DNA from: Bacteroides mediterraneensis
GTDB taxonomy: Bacteria > Bacteroidota > Bacteroidia > Bacteroidales > Bacteroidaceae
Reading direction: 5' to 3'
Length of the DNA stretch: 64,000 nucleotides
Assembly: GCF_900128455.1 (NCBI RefSeq)
Contig: NZ_LT635783.1
Span: 2,010,919 to 2,074,918, forward strand
Shown: piece by piece, positions 53,468 through 62,462 of the stretch
Position numbering within the stretch: position 1 is the stretch's first letter
How the letters are laid out: each line of letters starts with the position of its first letter
Position numbers and translations under genes: made by a program
Notes under the pieces: model-generated
What the model saw: only the letters and a program-made list of their open reading frames with translations
Database searches by the model: none
Told to the model about the DNA's origin: nothing

Positions 53468-53640
53468 GTCAGATAAAGTAAACGGGATGGATTGTAATTG
53501 AATACACGTGGTGATGACGAAAAACGAACAGCCCAAAGTCCATTCTTGTTTTGGTAAATAGAAGAAACACGTTCGGTGACAAACATTTGCTTGTCACCGC
53601 GTTTCTCTAGATCAACTATCATACAATGATTTGCATCCAT
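53468..53640 (-). pseudogene. N-terminal fragment of the IS-interrupted SF1 helicase
   Basis: The 57-codon start of the helicase (MDANHCMIVDLEKRGDKQMF, then RVSSIYQNKNGLWAVRF to NPSRLLYLT) breaks at the GTCAGAT target duplication. Removing the insert gives NPSRLLYLT-HPDTINLGEKG, a natural continuation. It lies 60 bases after the KAP NTPase gene on the same strand, so it belonged to that operon. Confidence 0.85.
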
Positions 53641-53700
53641 AATAATAGCTTATTATATGGTGGTTATACGACTATGGGATACTAAGCTATTGCATAATAA

Positions 53701-55440
53701 TCAATAAGGAACAGACATTTCTATTATATCAGACATTGCGCGACTTATATCCTCTTTATATTCCAATCCTATAGATTTGTTTAGCATAGCTTCTACTAAT
53801 TGGTCGGTAAAAGAACCTTTTCCTTTTGCTGAAATACTTAAAGCGAACAGTACTTGATAATACATAATACGCAATTTTCGTGGAGTGATATCAATCGAAT
53901 TATGATTGATTAAAAAATCATGAAACAAATTTTTAATCTTTTCATCATCCAATTCTGGTATATCTTCTGAAGCAGTAGTAGCAACGACTGCTCCTTCATA
54001 ACGGGACGTACTAAATGGAGGTTCTTCTATTTGTTGCATATTGGATTTATAATTTTCTGAATTAGAATCTTTAATCAGCATTTCTATATACTCTTCTAAT
54101 TGTTTAGAATCAAGTCGGGGTAATTTAATACCAAAAAGAAATAATTTATCTAATTGTTCCCGTGATAATAAGGCAGCCTCTTCAGAATTAAAACCATTAG
54201 CCGTGAGTTCTTGCACATAGGAATGAAGAAGTTTCTTCTCGTCAATACTACATATCACGATAAGTCTTTCTTGAATTATGCGGTTTTCAAGAACAGTTCT
54301 TAAAGATTCAATAAGACTAATCATTTTATGTGATGGACATCTATCTATATCATCAACGTAAAGAATTATCCGAGATTTATTATGACACAAAACCATTGTT
54401 TGTAATAGTTTCTGCAAATTTCCCTCTATCTCATTTTGAATGCCCAAGTAATTCTTATAAGATTTCCTGCTTGTATATTTTTTTATGATGTGTCGTACAG
54501 ATGCAGGCTTTTTAATTAACAGATGTGCAATACCCGTAAACACATAAATGGCACATGCCGGAATTTTTGCAGAAATTAAAAAGTCCTTGATTACGTTATT
54601 GGAATGTATCGAAACAATCCAACCTATAATCCAACCTATAATTAAAATAAGAAAATAAATTGCGACATCTCTAGTAAGAAGCGTTTGAAACAAGTAATTT
54701 AGAGATTTTGCAGCACGAGAAGCCGATTTATAAATAGTTTCATACAGATATGCCCATAAAGCAGGGGTATCTTGATATTTCCAAGCATTAAACTCTACTA
54801 TTGTATATTCTAGCTCATGTTTTTGTTTATCTATAAGATTCATTTTGAGACGGTTAAAGAAATAGGTTTTGCCACGCCCCCATGGACCAAATATACCTAA
54901 CATTCTCGTAGAGTCAGCTTGGGAGGTTGCAATTTTATCCAACTGCTTAGCAAAACACTCCGCAACAGAGTCTATACCAAAACAAGGAGTCGCGTCCGTA
55001 TCTACAATCTTCTTGTATTTCTCTTTGACTGTGAAATATTTAACAGGCTTCCTTGATTCCTTTTGTGATTGTTTATTTTTTGCTTCACTTTCATCGCCTG
55101 GAACATCTATATTAACACCAACCCCAGATTGTATCATTTTCGATGTATCTGAAAGTCCATCTGACACTAATTCTTCTTCGCTAAGAAGGTTTTCTTCCAC
55201 GTATTCTATTCCTGCTGGGGTTATTCCTGTAATCGTTCCATTATCTCCGATATATAATACCAAACTGATATAACCTGCATCTTTCAATCCTTTTGCGGCA
55301 TCTAAAACTTGCTTTGGAGAATCAAAAATCAATTTATCTTGAGCGCATAATTCCTTGAGATCAATAGTCGTAGATTTGTCATCCTTATACCTATGATATA
55401 AGGATAACAAAATATTCTGTTTTAATTCTTTGATGGTCAT
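53701..55440 (-). CDS. KAP-family P-loop NTPase with winged-helix N-terminus
   Basis: The 579-aa protein starts with a winged-helix-like domain (residues 1-85) and a charged linker. The KAP NTPase domain has Walker A GIFGPWGRGKTYF (183-195), Walker B RIILYVDDIDRCP (357-369) and the characteristic inserted pair of transmembrane helices (about 258-278 and 290-309). KAP proteins such as PifA block phage growth from the inner membrane. It starts 12 bases after the methyltransferase stop, so it is co-transcribed with it. It may act as the membrane-linked effector of the system. Confidence 0.88.
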   Translation of the reverse strand: MTIKELKQNILLSLYHRYKDDKSTTIDLKELCAQDKLIFDSPKQVLDAAKGLKDAGYISLVLYIGDNGTITGITPAGIEYVEENLLSEEELVSDGLSDTSKMIQSGVGVNIDVPGDESEAKNKQSQKESRKPVKYFTVKEKYKKIVDTDATPCFGIDSVAECFAKQLDKIATSQADSTRMLGIFGPWGRGKTYFFNRLKMNLIDKQKHELEYTIVEFNAWKYQDTPALWAYLYETIYKSASRAAKSLNYLFQTLLTRDVAIYFLILIIGWIIGWIVSIHSNNVIKDFLISAKIPACAIYVFTGIAHLLIKKPASVRHIIKKYTSRKSYKNYLGIQNEIEGNLQKLLQTMVLCHNKSRIILYVDDIDRCPSHKMISLIESLRTVLENRIIQERLIVICSIDEKKLLHSYVQELTANGFNSEEAALLSREQLDKLFLFGIKLPRLDSKQLEEYIEMLIKDSNSENYKSNMQQIEEPPFSTSRYEGAVVATTASEDIPELDDEKIKNLFHDFLINHNSIDITPRKLRIMYYQVLFALSISAKGKGSFTDQLVEAMLNKSIGLEYKEDISRAMSDIIEMSVPY

Positions 55441-55452
55441 AATTCTATTTTC

Positions 55453-58400
55453 TTAATCGTTAAATCCAAATTTATTCCATGCCTCCATAACCAAGCGTTT
55501 GGTACGGTACTCGCCCAGTTCTCGGAGTTCTCGCTCTTTGAGCACGCGGAATGTTTCGTTGATACAGCCTTTGCTACACACATCTTCAGGATCAAGAATA
55601 TAGCGAAGGTCCTCAGTGGTAAGACCATATAAATGAGCAAAGATGGCATCCAGTTCGGCTTGCCACACAGTTCGTTGCTCTTCATTCCATATGACTGGTT
55701 CTTCAGGTAGGTCATACTCTTCTGGGCACTCTTCTCGCAACTCTTCCATCCAACCATCCAAGTCATGATTGAACCAGCAAAGGCGTGCTACACGCTCCAC
55801 AATTCCCTGTTCGTAACCCGATGAGGAAACCTGTTCTGGAGTAAGGACAGGGAATTGTTTCACAAAACTGATACTGGCATGACTTCCTCCAATTTTTTGT
55901 CTTGTTGTATAATCAAATACTAATGAGGACATCATTCCCAAAAGCAGTGCTCCGGGCATAGTGCCACGCTCCACGAAGAGGAGCGTGGCACTATTCCCGA
56001 CGCCGAAGGCGTCGGGAATAGGCGACACTATAAACGTCCTTTCATCAACAGCTCTTGCTATATCTCGAAATCCAATAAGCCATTTATGTTTCCATTCCCA
56101 AATAATATTATCTTTAGCATCTATCTTTACAAGTCGATTATAGACTTCCTCTTGTGGTACCCAATACCAAGGCATAGGAGTGTCATAAGGATTTGCTAAT
56201 TGCTCTAAAGTTGGTGTCGGTACTGTATTAGGGCGTTCTTCTTTGGTGGGCCAATCAGCATAGTGATGATTATAATGCCAAATCATTTTCCCTTCATATA
56301 GTGGAACATAAATCTGATTATTTAAAAGAAATTTATTCCCATTTAGTTCTGCTCCTTCATTGATAAGTTGAGAGTAGGTACGGAAAAGATAAGAAGCCGT
56401 GGACATATTAAACATACTGCCAAACTTGATATCCCAAGGATTCTCACTCGTTGTATCGTTTATTATCACTTTACAACGGCGATAAATCTTAGTAGTAAGC
56501 ATTGCATCGCGACTAGTTCGAAATATCGGGCATGTTTTGGTGTTTGGATTTAAAAGTTCAAAATCTGTTGTTTTAAGTTTATAGATTCTTGCAGGATCGA
56601 GAAGATGATCCATACGGGTTAGGTAAAACCCGCCCGAAACTTCACGAGGAGTATCATGTTTTTGACCGACGGAGAGGAGACAGAATTTAAACATCCGGTG
56701 AATGTCAAATAAGCCTTCTTTATTCTCAAAATCATAAAGAGATATTAACCTGTTTTCTTCAATAAGTTTGGAGAAAAATGTTTTGCTACTATCATTTACC
56801 GCAATACCGGTAGGTAGTACTAATCCCCAGGCTTCTTTTGAACAATTTAAGCAATGCTCAGCAAAGAGCGGATATAAATCAATTTTTCCTATAGCTGTGA
56901 GGGGAAAACGCCCAGAGTTTTTTACATAATTAGATTGACTCGATACAGTCTCACGAGCAGTCTTATATTCATTATATAAGGCTGGATTATTTTCTTTAAG
57001 TTGAGCAATTCTTTTATCTCGAGCAGCTTGGTTTGCAGCGTGGACAATGGAATCATCTTTGTCAACGAACCATTTTTCATCTTCCATTTGAAGTTTGTCC
57101 CAAGGTGGATTGCCACACATCACATCAAATCCGCCTCCATCAGCAAAGACCTCTGGAAACTCGACACACCAGTGGAAGAAACGATTGGCCTGTGCCACTT
57201 CGTTCACTTCTTGTTTGAATGAATCAGGAAGAACCTGTAAACCTTCCATCTCCTCAGTTGAATAATCAAGATACTTTATCTCCTGTAAAGCATTATAGAC
57301 TGTACGGGTATAGGGAATATTGAATGGGGTAAATGTCTCGGTTTCATCATCAAATTCTGAAGCCAAATCTGTTGCATGGAATTGTTTGTAGAAACTATAA
57401 ACATATATATCACAAGCTCGTCGTAGACATTCTACACGAGGAGATTGCATTAATTCCTCCCATTTTGATTGCTTGGTAAGCTCTTGTAAGAGTGAGTCTT
57501 CAGGTAAATCATTAATTTCTTTAACCTTACCGGCCAGTCCGATCTGTTCACTATCAATGCTTTGAATGGCAATATCCTGACTAAACAAGGTTACAGATAA
57601 GCCTATATTTCTCCCACTACGAACTAAGTCGACATCTTTAAGGGCCTGTTTGTTGAGCTCAATAATTCTTTTCTTGGTTTCTTTATTATCAGCAGTGAAC
57701 GCTTCTTTGGGAACTCCATTAAGGAGTACATCAAGGTTGGTCACTCCAACCACAGAGTTACCGCAACGAATATGATGGTCAAGGAAAGATAGTGGTTTCC
57801 CAGCACAATAACCTTCAATCCAAAGCACGACTTTACAAAGTTCTACAGCATCGGGATTATAGTCTACTGCATAGATGCACTTCTGAATTACTTCACGAAG
57901 CGCTTCACGATAGTCGAGCGAAGCTGGATTGTCTTCACCAGTACGTAATGTACATATATACCAGGCTAAAGTTCGAGCCATAGCCAAAATAATATGACCT
58001 GAACCACTGGCGGCGTCACATACTTTCATGGAGAGTAGTGAACGAATTTTTTCTTCAGTGGTCTGACATTTGGCAATACGCTCTTTAATTACCGGCTCCA
58101 AGGTTGTACGAATAAGACTTTGCACGAGGTCTGGACGGGTATAGTAGGAACTAGATGATTTCCGATCAAGGCCTGCGCCAAAAGTAAAATTCCACTCTGA
58201 GACGGATGTTCCCTGCATAATGATAGCACGCATTTCAAGAATACCCTCATATACTGACCCAAACTCTTCTACATCAAGAGATGAATAATTAATCTTTACC
58301 CGATTTTGTTTCTCGTCCCTAAACTCATTTAGACAAGAGAAAGCAGCCAGAAGCTGTTCATTAGTAATCTGGCATTGACGTAAATAATGCAATGTCTCAG

Positions 58401-59568
58401 AAGCGAATAATACGCCTCCAAGAGGCTTGATAAAGAGTGGAGCTCCAAATGTTTCATCTTCAAAAAGTCGGAAAGAATCCATTAGCCCTTCCCATAAGTC
58501 ACAGTAGCGTTCATTGCGCAAATAGGGTAACTCTGACAAGCCACGTAAGCGAGACACTGCATAATATTTTTTGTAAATGTCCTGGCAACGAACTTTTTGA
58601 TCATAATCATTATCTGTATCCGGAGCACCGATATTGTATACCAGATTGCGGTCTTCAATAATAAAGAGAAATAATAATCGGTAAATAAAATGAATCAGTT
58701 CTTTATTCAAAGTCTGTGCGTTTGCTTCACCATTGATGACAGCCTGTCTGAATACTTCATTACCTGCACCTTTTCCACATACCACTGAGCGTCCCAGTAT
58801 TTCCATTGCTTTTTGAACGGCATCACTTAACCCTGCACGAATGCGGTTACCGCTTTCAATAGAGCGATTGAACCATTGTTCCATGATACAGGCATCGTCC
58901 CCGCTGTGTGTGAAACGGGAAGAATGCATCAGTCGGAACAACAAGCAGAATTCAGCATAATGATCTTCTTCGACCATACGACGTATGTCGAACTCAATGT
59001 ATGTAAGTTTGACTAATTGTCCGGTGTTACGAATAAGGCGTAATACTTGACCATTAGTTACAATGCCATATACATGTTCGGTATTATTTAGATAGTCAAG
59101 CATAGTAGCTTGAGGTGACTTTTGGCGGCGTTCACCTTTGATTCGCTGGTCGAGTGTACATTTATCGAGAAGATCTAATTCTGCATCACCAGTTTTATCA
59201 CCGACTATAATAATTGGCATTTGGTCCAATTCGGGACAAATATAAGGTATGTCGAACTTACGTTCGCCTACTTCAATTTGTGTAGGTTGATAATCTAACT
59301 GATAATCAAGACTCGAAAAGAACCGTTCCATGAGACGACGTACAGCTTTCGTTCCGTATGGGTCGCGAAGAGAGTTACGTTCAGAAAATAGTTTCCAATC
59401 GTTACGCAGACTGCTCCATGCATTATCAATTTTGGCCGTGAGCGAAACATCAAGATTAAAATCTTGTTCACGGTTACCTTGCATGGAAGATTCAGTCTCT
59501 ATTTCATGTAAAATATCATCTGAGAGAAGATGGCCATATATATGTATAGAAGTATAATCCATATCCAA
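55453..59568 (-). CDS. Large adenine-specific DNA methyltransferase (DISARM DrmMI-like)
   Basis: The 1371-aa protein has an N-terminal region of about 450 residues (including a YQPTQIEVGERKFDIPY block), SAM motif I (KVCDAASGSGHIILAMA, about 515-530), AVDYNPDAVELCKVVLW, and the catalytic NPPW (VMCGNPPWDKL, about residue 815), then a target-recognition region. The very large size with NPPW late is like DrmMI and other Eco57I-type enzymes. It should mark host DNA at N6 of adenine. It lies between the SNF2 helicase (9 bases) and the KAP gene (12 bases). An unusual pair of perfect hairpins lies inside the gene at 55958-56021. Confidence 0.88.
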   Translation of the reverse strand: MDMDYTSIHIYGHLLSDDILHEIETESSMQGNREQDFNLDVSLTAKIDNAWSSLRNDWKLFSERNSLRDPYGTKAVRRLMERFFSSLDYQLDYQPTQIEVGERKFDIPYICPELDQMPIIIVGDKTGDAELDLLDKCTLDQRIKGERRQKSPQATMLDYLNNTEHVYGIVTNGQVLRLIRNTGQLVKLTYIEFDIRRMVEEDHYAEFCLLFRLMHSSRFTHSGDDACIMEQWFNRSIESGNRIRAGLSDAVQKAMEILGRSVVCGKGAGNEVFRQAVINGEANAQTLNKELIHFIYRLLFLFIIEDRNLVYNIGAPDTDNDYDQKVRCQDIYKKYYAVSRLRGLSELPYLRNERYCDLWEGLMDSFRLFEDETFGAPLFIKPLGGVLFASETLHYLRQCQITNEQLLAAFSCLNEFRDEKQNRVKINYSSLDVEEFGSVYEGILEMRAIIMQGTSVSEWNFTFGAGLDRKSSSSYYTRPDLVQSLIRTTLEPVIKERIAKCQTTEEKIRSLLSMKVCDAASGSGHIILAMARTLAWYICTLRTGEDNPASLDYREALREVIQKCIYAVDYNPDAVELCKVVLWIEGYCAGKPLSFLDHHIRCGNSVVGVTNLDVLLNGVPKEAFTADNKETKKRIIELNKQALKDVDLVRSGRNIGLSVTLFSQDIAIQSIDSEQIGLAGKVKEINDLPEDSLLQELTKQSKWEELMQSPRVECLRRACDIYVYSFYKQFHATDLASEFDDETETFTPFNIPYTRTVYNALQEIKYLDYSTEEMEGLQVLPDSFKQEVNEVAQANRFFHWCVEFPEVFADGGGFDVMCGNPPWDKLQMEDEKWFVDKDDSIVHAANQAARDKRIAQLKENNPALYNEYKTARETVSSQSNYVKNSGRFPLTAIGKIDLYPLFAEHCLNCSKEAWGLVLPTGIAVNDSSKTFFSKLIEENRLISLYDFENKEGLFDIHRMFKFCLLSVGQKHDTPREVSGGFYLTRMDHLLDPARIYKLKTTDFELLNPNTKTCPIFRTSRDAMLTTKIYRRCKVIINDTTSENPWDIKFGSMFNMSTASYLFRTYSQLINEGAELNGNKFLLNNQIYVPLYEGKMIWHYNHHYADWPTKEERPNTVPTPTLEQLANPYDTPMPWYWVPQEEVYNRLVKIDAKDNIIWEWKHKWLIGFRDIARAVDERTFIVSPIPDAFGVGNSATLLFVERGTMPGALLLGMMSSLVFDYTTRQKIGGSHASISFVKQFPVLTPEQVSSSGYEQGIVERVARLCWFNHDLDGWMEELREECPEEYDLPEEPVIWNEEQRTVWQAELDAIFAHLYGLTTEDLRYILDPEDVCSKGCINETFRVLKERELRELGEYRTKRLVMEAWNKFGFND
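55958..56021. repeat. Two adjacent perfect hairpins inside the methyltransferase gene
   Basis: Hairpin 1: ATAGTGCCACGCTCC (55958-55972) with its exact complement at 55980-55994. Hairpin 2: CTATTCCCGACGCC (55991-56004) with its complement at 56008-56021 and a GAA loop. They share four bases, are far more GC-rich than the gene around them, and encode PIPDAFGVGNSATLLFVERG in frame. Confidence 0.85.
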
Positions 59569-59577
59569 TAGTTTACT

Positions 59578-62457
59578 TTATAAATGTGATACTTTGGGTG
59601 TATAAACAAACGCAGCTATAACATCCATGGGAAGAATTGGCTTTACTACCTGATACTCTGCTTCTGAAAGATACGTACGGTATCGTGCAAACGAACGTAC
59701 CAGGTTATTTGCCCGTTCTGTGGCAATGTCGTCGGTGTGTAGGCGTAGTGTCGCTTCATTGTTAATCCATTCCAAACGGCGGTTGAAGATATTGCGTTGA
59801 GCAGCTAAGTCAATATTACCGGTTGGCTGTGAATCCAAAAATAGATTTTGGCATTCAGCCTCTGAAATGAAATCATGATTGTCTACTTTCCCCTTATACC
59901 CAAAGAATATCATTTCCTCACCAACCAATTGATTATCGTTGTGTTTTGTCTCGCTAATTACAGATCGGACTCGCATAAGGAGTACGGTAGTAACCATATC
60001 AACCTTGTCTGTCTCTATAACCATTGCACGGCAAGCTCCCAAGTTTCCGCCGTTGATTGTATCATTGACAACACTCCTTGAAAGATCTTCTACGAAAGTG
60101 TGATTACGTCCAATATACATGTAGTTTTTAGGAGTAGGCGAAGCAAATGAAATCCGCACTGTTCCTTTTTTATCTACCGTCCGTTGAAAGTAGGATTTCA
60201 AATTTTCTGGCAGTTCGATAAATTGGAAGGAATAGCACAGTGGAATACTATCCACTTTCACATTGATACCGGCATGTCGTAATTCTCCGATAACGAAATC
60301 CCTTGTATCGTAAATATCACCTATAACCTTTTTGGCTTCATTCAGACTTTCAATCAACCGGGTCGGATCCATTGCTTTCGTATTATGGGCAAAGTAGGTA
60401 TGTGACTTCTTTTCAATTTCTACAGCTCGTTGAATACGTTTATCATGTTCTTCAACCGTTTCTGAAGCCCACTCCATATCAAAAAGAGTCGGCTGTTTAA
60501 TAAATTCCTTTTTCGTGTCGAGTACAATAATCTCTTCCATAATACTCTCCATAAGCGTAGAATCATTATCGGCAATTGGGATGTAAATACCTAATGATTT
60601 TCGAATCTGATTTTGCTTACGATAAAGTACTTTCATGATGATTTTGTCGACAGGATTCGTGTCTTCATCAAAGAGCGTAAAAATCGCAACTTCCTTTTCA
60701 GTCTGTCCAAAGCGATCTATACGACCGTTACGCTGTTCCATACGATTAGGGTTCCATGGTAAATCATAATGAATAACACAATTAAAACCCGTTTGAAGAT
60801 TTACTCCTTCTGAAAGACAATCAGTACATACTAATACATGGCGAGGTGCTTTAGCTAATTCTTCAATCTTCATTTTACGGTCTTCATCCGTAAGTCGACT
60901 GGTTATCACTTCAACCGATACATCTTTGTATTTTTTATTGCCAGATAAATGTTTGGCTATATAGTCTTTACAATATTCTGCTGTCTGTATATATTGACAA
61001 AAGACTATTGGAGCATATCCAGAATTTAAAGCAAATTCAACATTCTTTGCCAATTCTGTAACTTTGCTATCTTGTCCCTTTTCTTTGATTTCTCGAAGGA
61101 TTGAAATGAATGAACGGAACTTGTTCTTCTCACTATTTGATGATTCCTCGTATGATTCAGGAATTACATCATCATTGAAAAGCCCATCTTTTAATGCATC
61201 ATTAAATTTATAAATCTTGTCGTTATCTTCTGCTACATTTTCAGAATCATTAGAGCGTTTGTTTATTTTGTTCTGTAGCATGCTAATACCTGCATCTGGA
61301 CTTGACATCACACCTCTGATAAGGGCCAATAGATCCCAGTAAATATAGCGTTGTTTTATTTTACCTAAAGAACGTGCAGCTTTGACACCTTCACGTACAT
61401 AGTCTATAATGTTCATAAGGAGAGCATGGTACTGAGCACTTAATTCATATTTGGCATCAAATTGAACGCGAGTAGGAAATATCATATCATTTCCTACATA
61501 AGGTTTAACATCTGCACGACGGCGTTGGATAAAATAATGTGACAGTTCTTCACGTTGGCGAGCATCTTCCAATGTGAAATGTTCAAACTCAGGTTTTAAG
61601 AGCCCGATAAGTGATTGAAATTCCTCATTATTTCCACTATGAGGAGTTGCAGTAAGAAGTACTATATGCCTTTCTGATTTAGACAAATCAGAAAGTAAAG
61701 CATGGCGTAGCTGCTGACTCTTGTTGGCACCTTTGGGCTTAGCGCAAGTATGTGCTTCGTCCACTATGATAAATTCCGGACAATGTTGTAGAAACATTGG
61801 CTTTCGGTCTGAAGACTTAATATAGTCTATAGAAATGATTTGGAAGGGTATATCGCGGAACACATTTTGATTGGCACGCATATTCTTTTCCAAACGGCTT
61901 ATTGTGCTGGAGCGGATAATTTCGGCTTCCAGCCCAAATTTATCGCGAATTTCATTCTGCCATTGCTCGCATAGGTGTGGCAAACATATAATAGCAAAAC
62001 GTTGAATCTCTTTGCGATCCAAAAGTTCTTTAGCAATTAATAAAGATTCCAAAGTCTTACCTATACCTACATCATCTGAAATCAGCAAACGTATAACCTG
62101 GTGTTTCAGGGCCAATATGAGGGGAACCATTTGGTAGGGGCGAGGTTCAAAAGAAAGTCGTCCTAAACAATGGAATGGTCCTGCTATGTCACGAAATGAT
62201 AATCGGCACGCATTATAAAGAATACGTGCTGCCTCAGGATAACTATTCGCTCCCACATCATCAGATGAGGGCTTGCGAAAATCATATGAGCAGACCATTG
62301 AATTTAGTTGGTCTTTATATAATGGCTTATACAGACCGATAACTTCGGCATCTGTACCACCTAAAGGTTTTATAATTAATATATCTTTATCTGATGACTG
62401 TTGAACCACCCATGGACGTGAGCGAAATTCAACAAGTGTTCCTGTTTTATATTCCAT
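59578..62457 (-). CDS. SNF2-family helicase (DISARM DrmD-like)
   Basis: I chose the ATG at 62457, five bases after the upstream stop; the longer frame overlaps the preceding gene. The 959-aa protein has an N-terminal VEFRSRPWVV and KPLGGTDAEVIGLYKPL region seen in DrmD proteins. Helicase motifs follow: SDDVGIGKTLES (Walker A, 128-139), FIIVDEAHTCAK, LLTATPHSGN, and NLQTGFNCVIHYDLPWNPNRMEQRNGRIDRFGQ-type motifs split over the second domain. It should translocate on DNA with ATP. Its place next to the large methyltransferase matches class 1 DISARM. Confidence 0.88.
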   Translation of the reverse strand: MEYKTGTLVEFRSRPWVVQQSSDKDILIIKPLGGTDAEVIGLYKPLYKDQLNSMVCSYDFRKPSSDDVGANSYPEAARILYNACRLSFRDIAGPFHCLGRLSFEPRPYQMVPLILALKHQVIRLLISDDVGIGKTLESLLIAKELLDRKEIQRFAIICLPHLCEQWQNEIRDKFGLEAEIIRSSTISRLEKNMRANQNVFRDIPFQIISIDYIKSSDRKPMFLQHCPEFIIVDEAHTCAKPKGANKSQQLRHALLSDLSKSERHIVLLTATPHSGNNEEFQSLIGLLKPEFEHFTLEDARQREELSHYFIQRRRADVKPYVGNDMIFPTRVQFDAKYELSAQYHALLMNIIDYVREGVKAARSLGKIKQRYIYWDLLALIRGVMSSPDAGISMLQNKINKRSNDSENVAEDNDKIYKFNDALKDGLFNDDVIPESYEESSNSEKNKFRSFISILREIKEKGQDSKVTELAKNVEFALNSGYAPIVFCQYIQTAEYCKDYIAKHLSGNKKYKDVSVEVITSRLTDEDRKMKIEELAKAPRHVLVCTDCLSEGVNLQTGFNCVIHYDLPWNPNRMEQRNGRIDRFGQTEKEVAIFTLFDEDTNPVDKIIMKVLYRKQNQIRKSLGIYIPIADNDSTLMESIMEEIIVLDTKKEFIKQPTLFDMEWASETVEEHDKRIQRAVEIEKKSHTYFAHNTKAMDPTRLIESLNEAKKVIGDIYDTRDFVIGELRHAGINVKVDSIPLCYSFQFIELPENLKSYFQRTVDKKGTVRISFASPTPKNYMYIGRNHTFVEDLSRSVVNDTINGGNLGACRAMVIETDKVDMVTTVLLMRVRSVISETKHNDNQLVGEEMIFFGYKGKVDNHDFISEAECQNLFLDSQPTGNIDLAAQRNIFNRRLEWINNEATLRLHTDDIATERANNLVRSFARYRTYLSEAEYQVVKPILPMDVIAAFVYTPKVSHL

Positions 62458-62462
62458 CTCAA

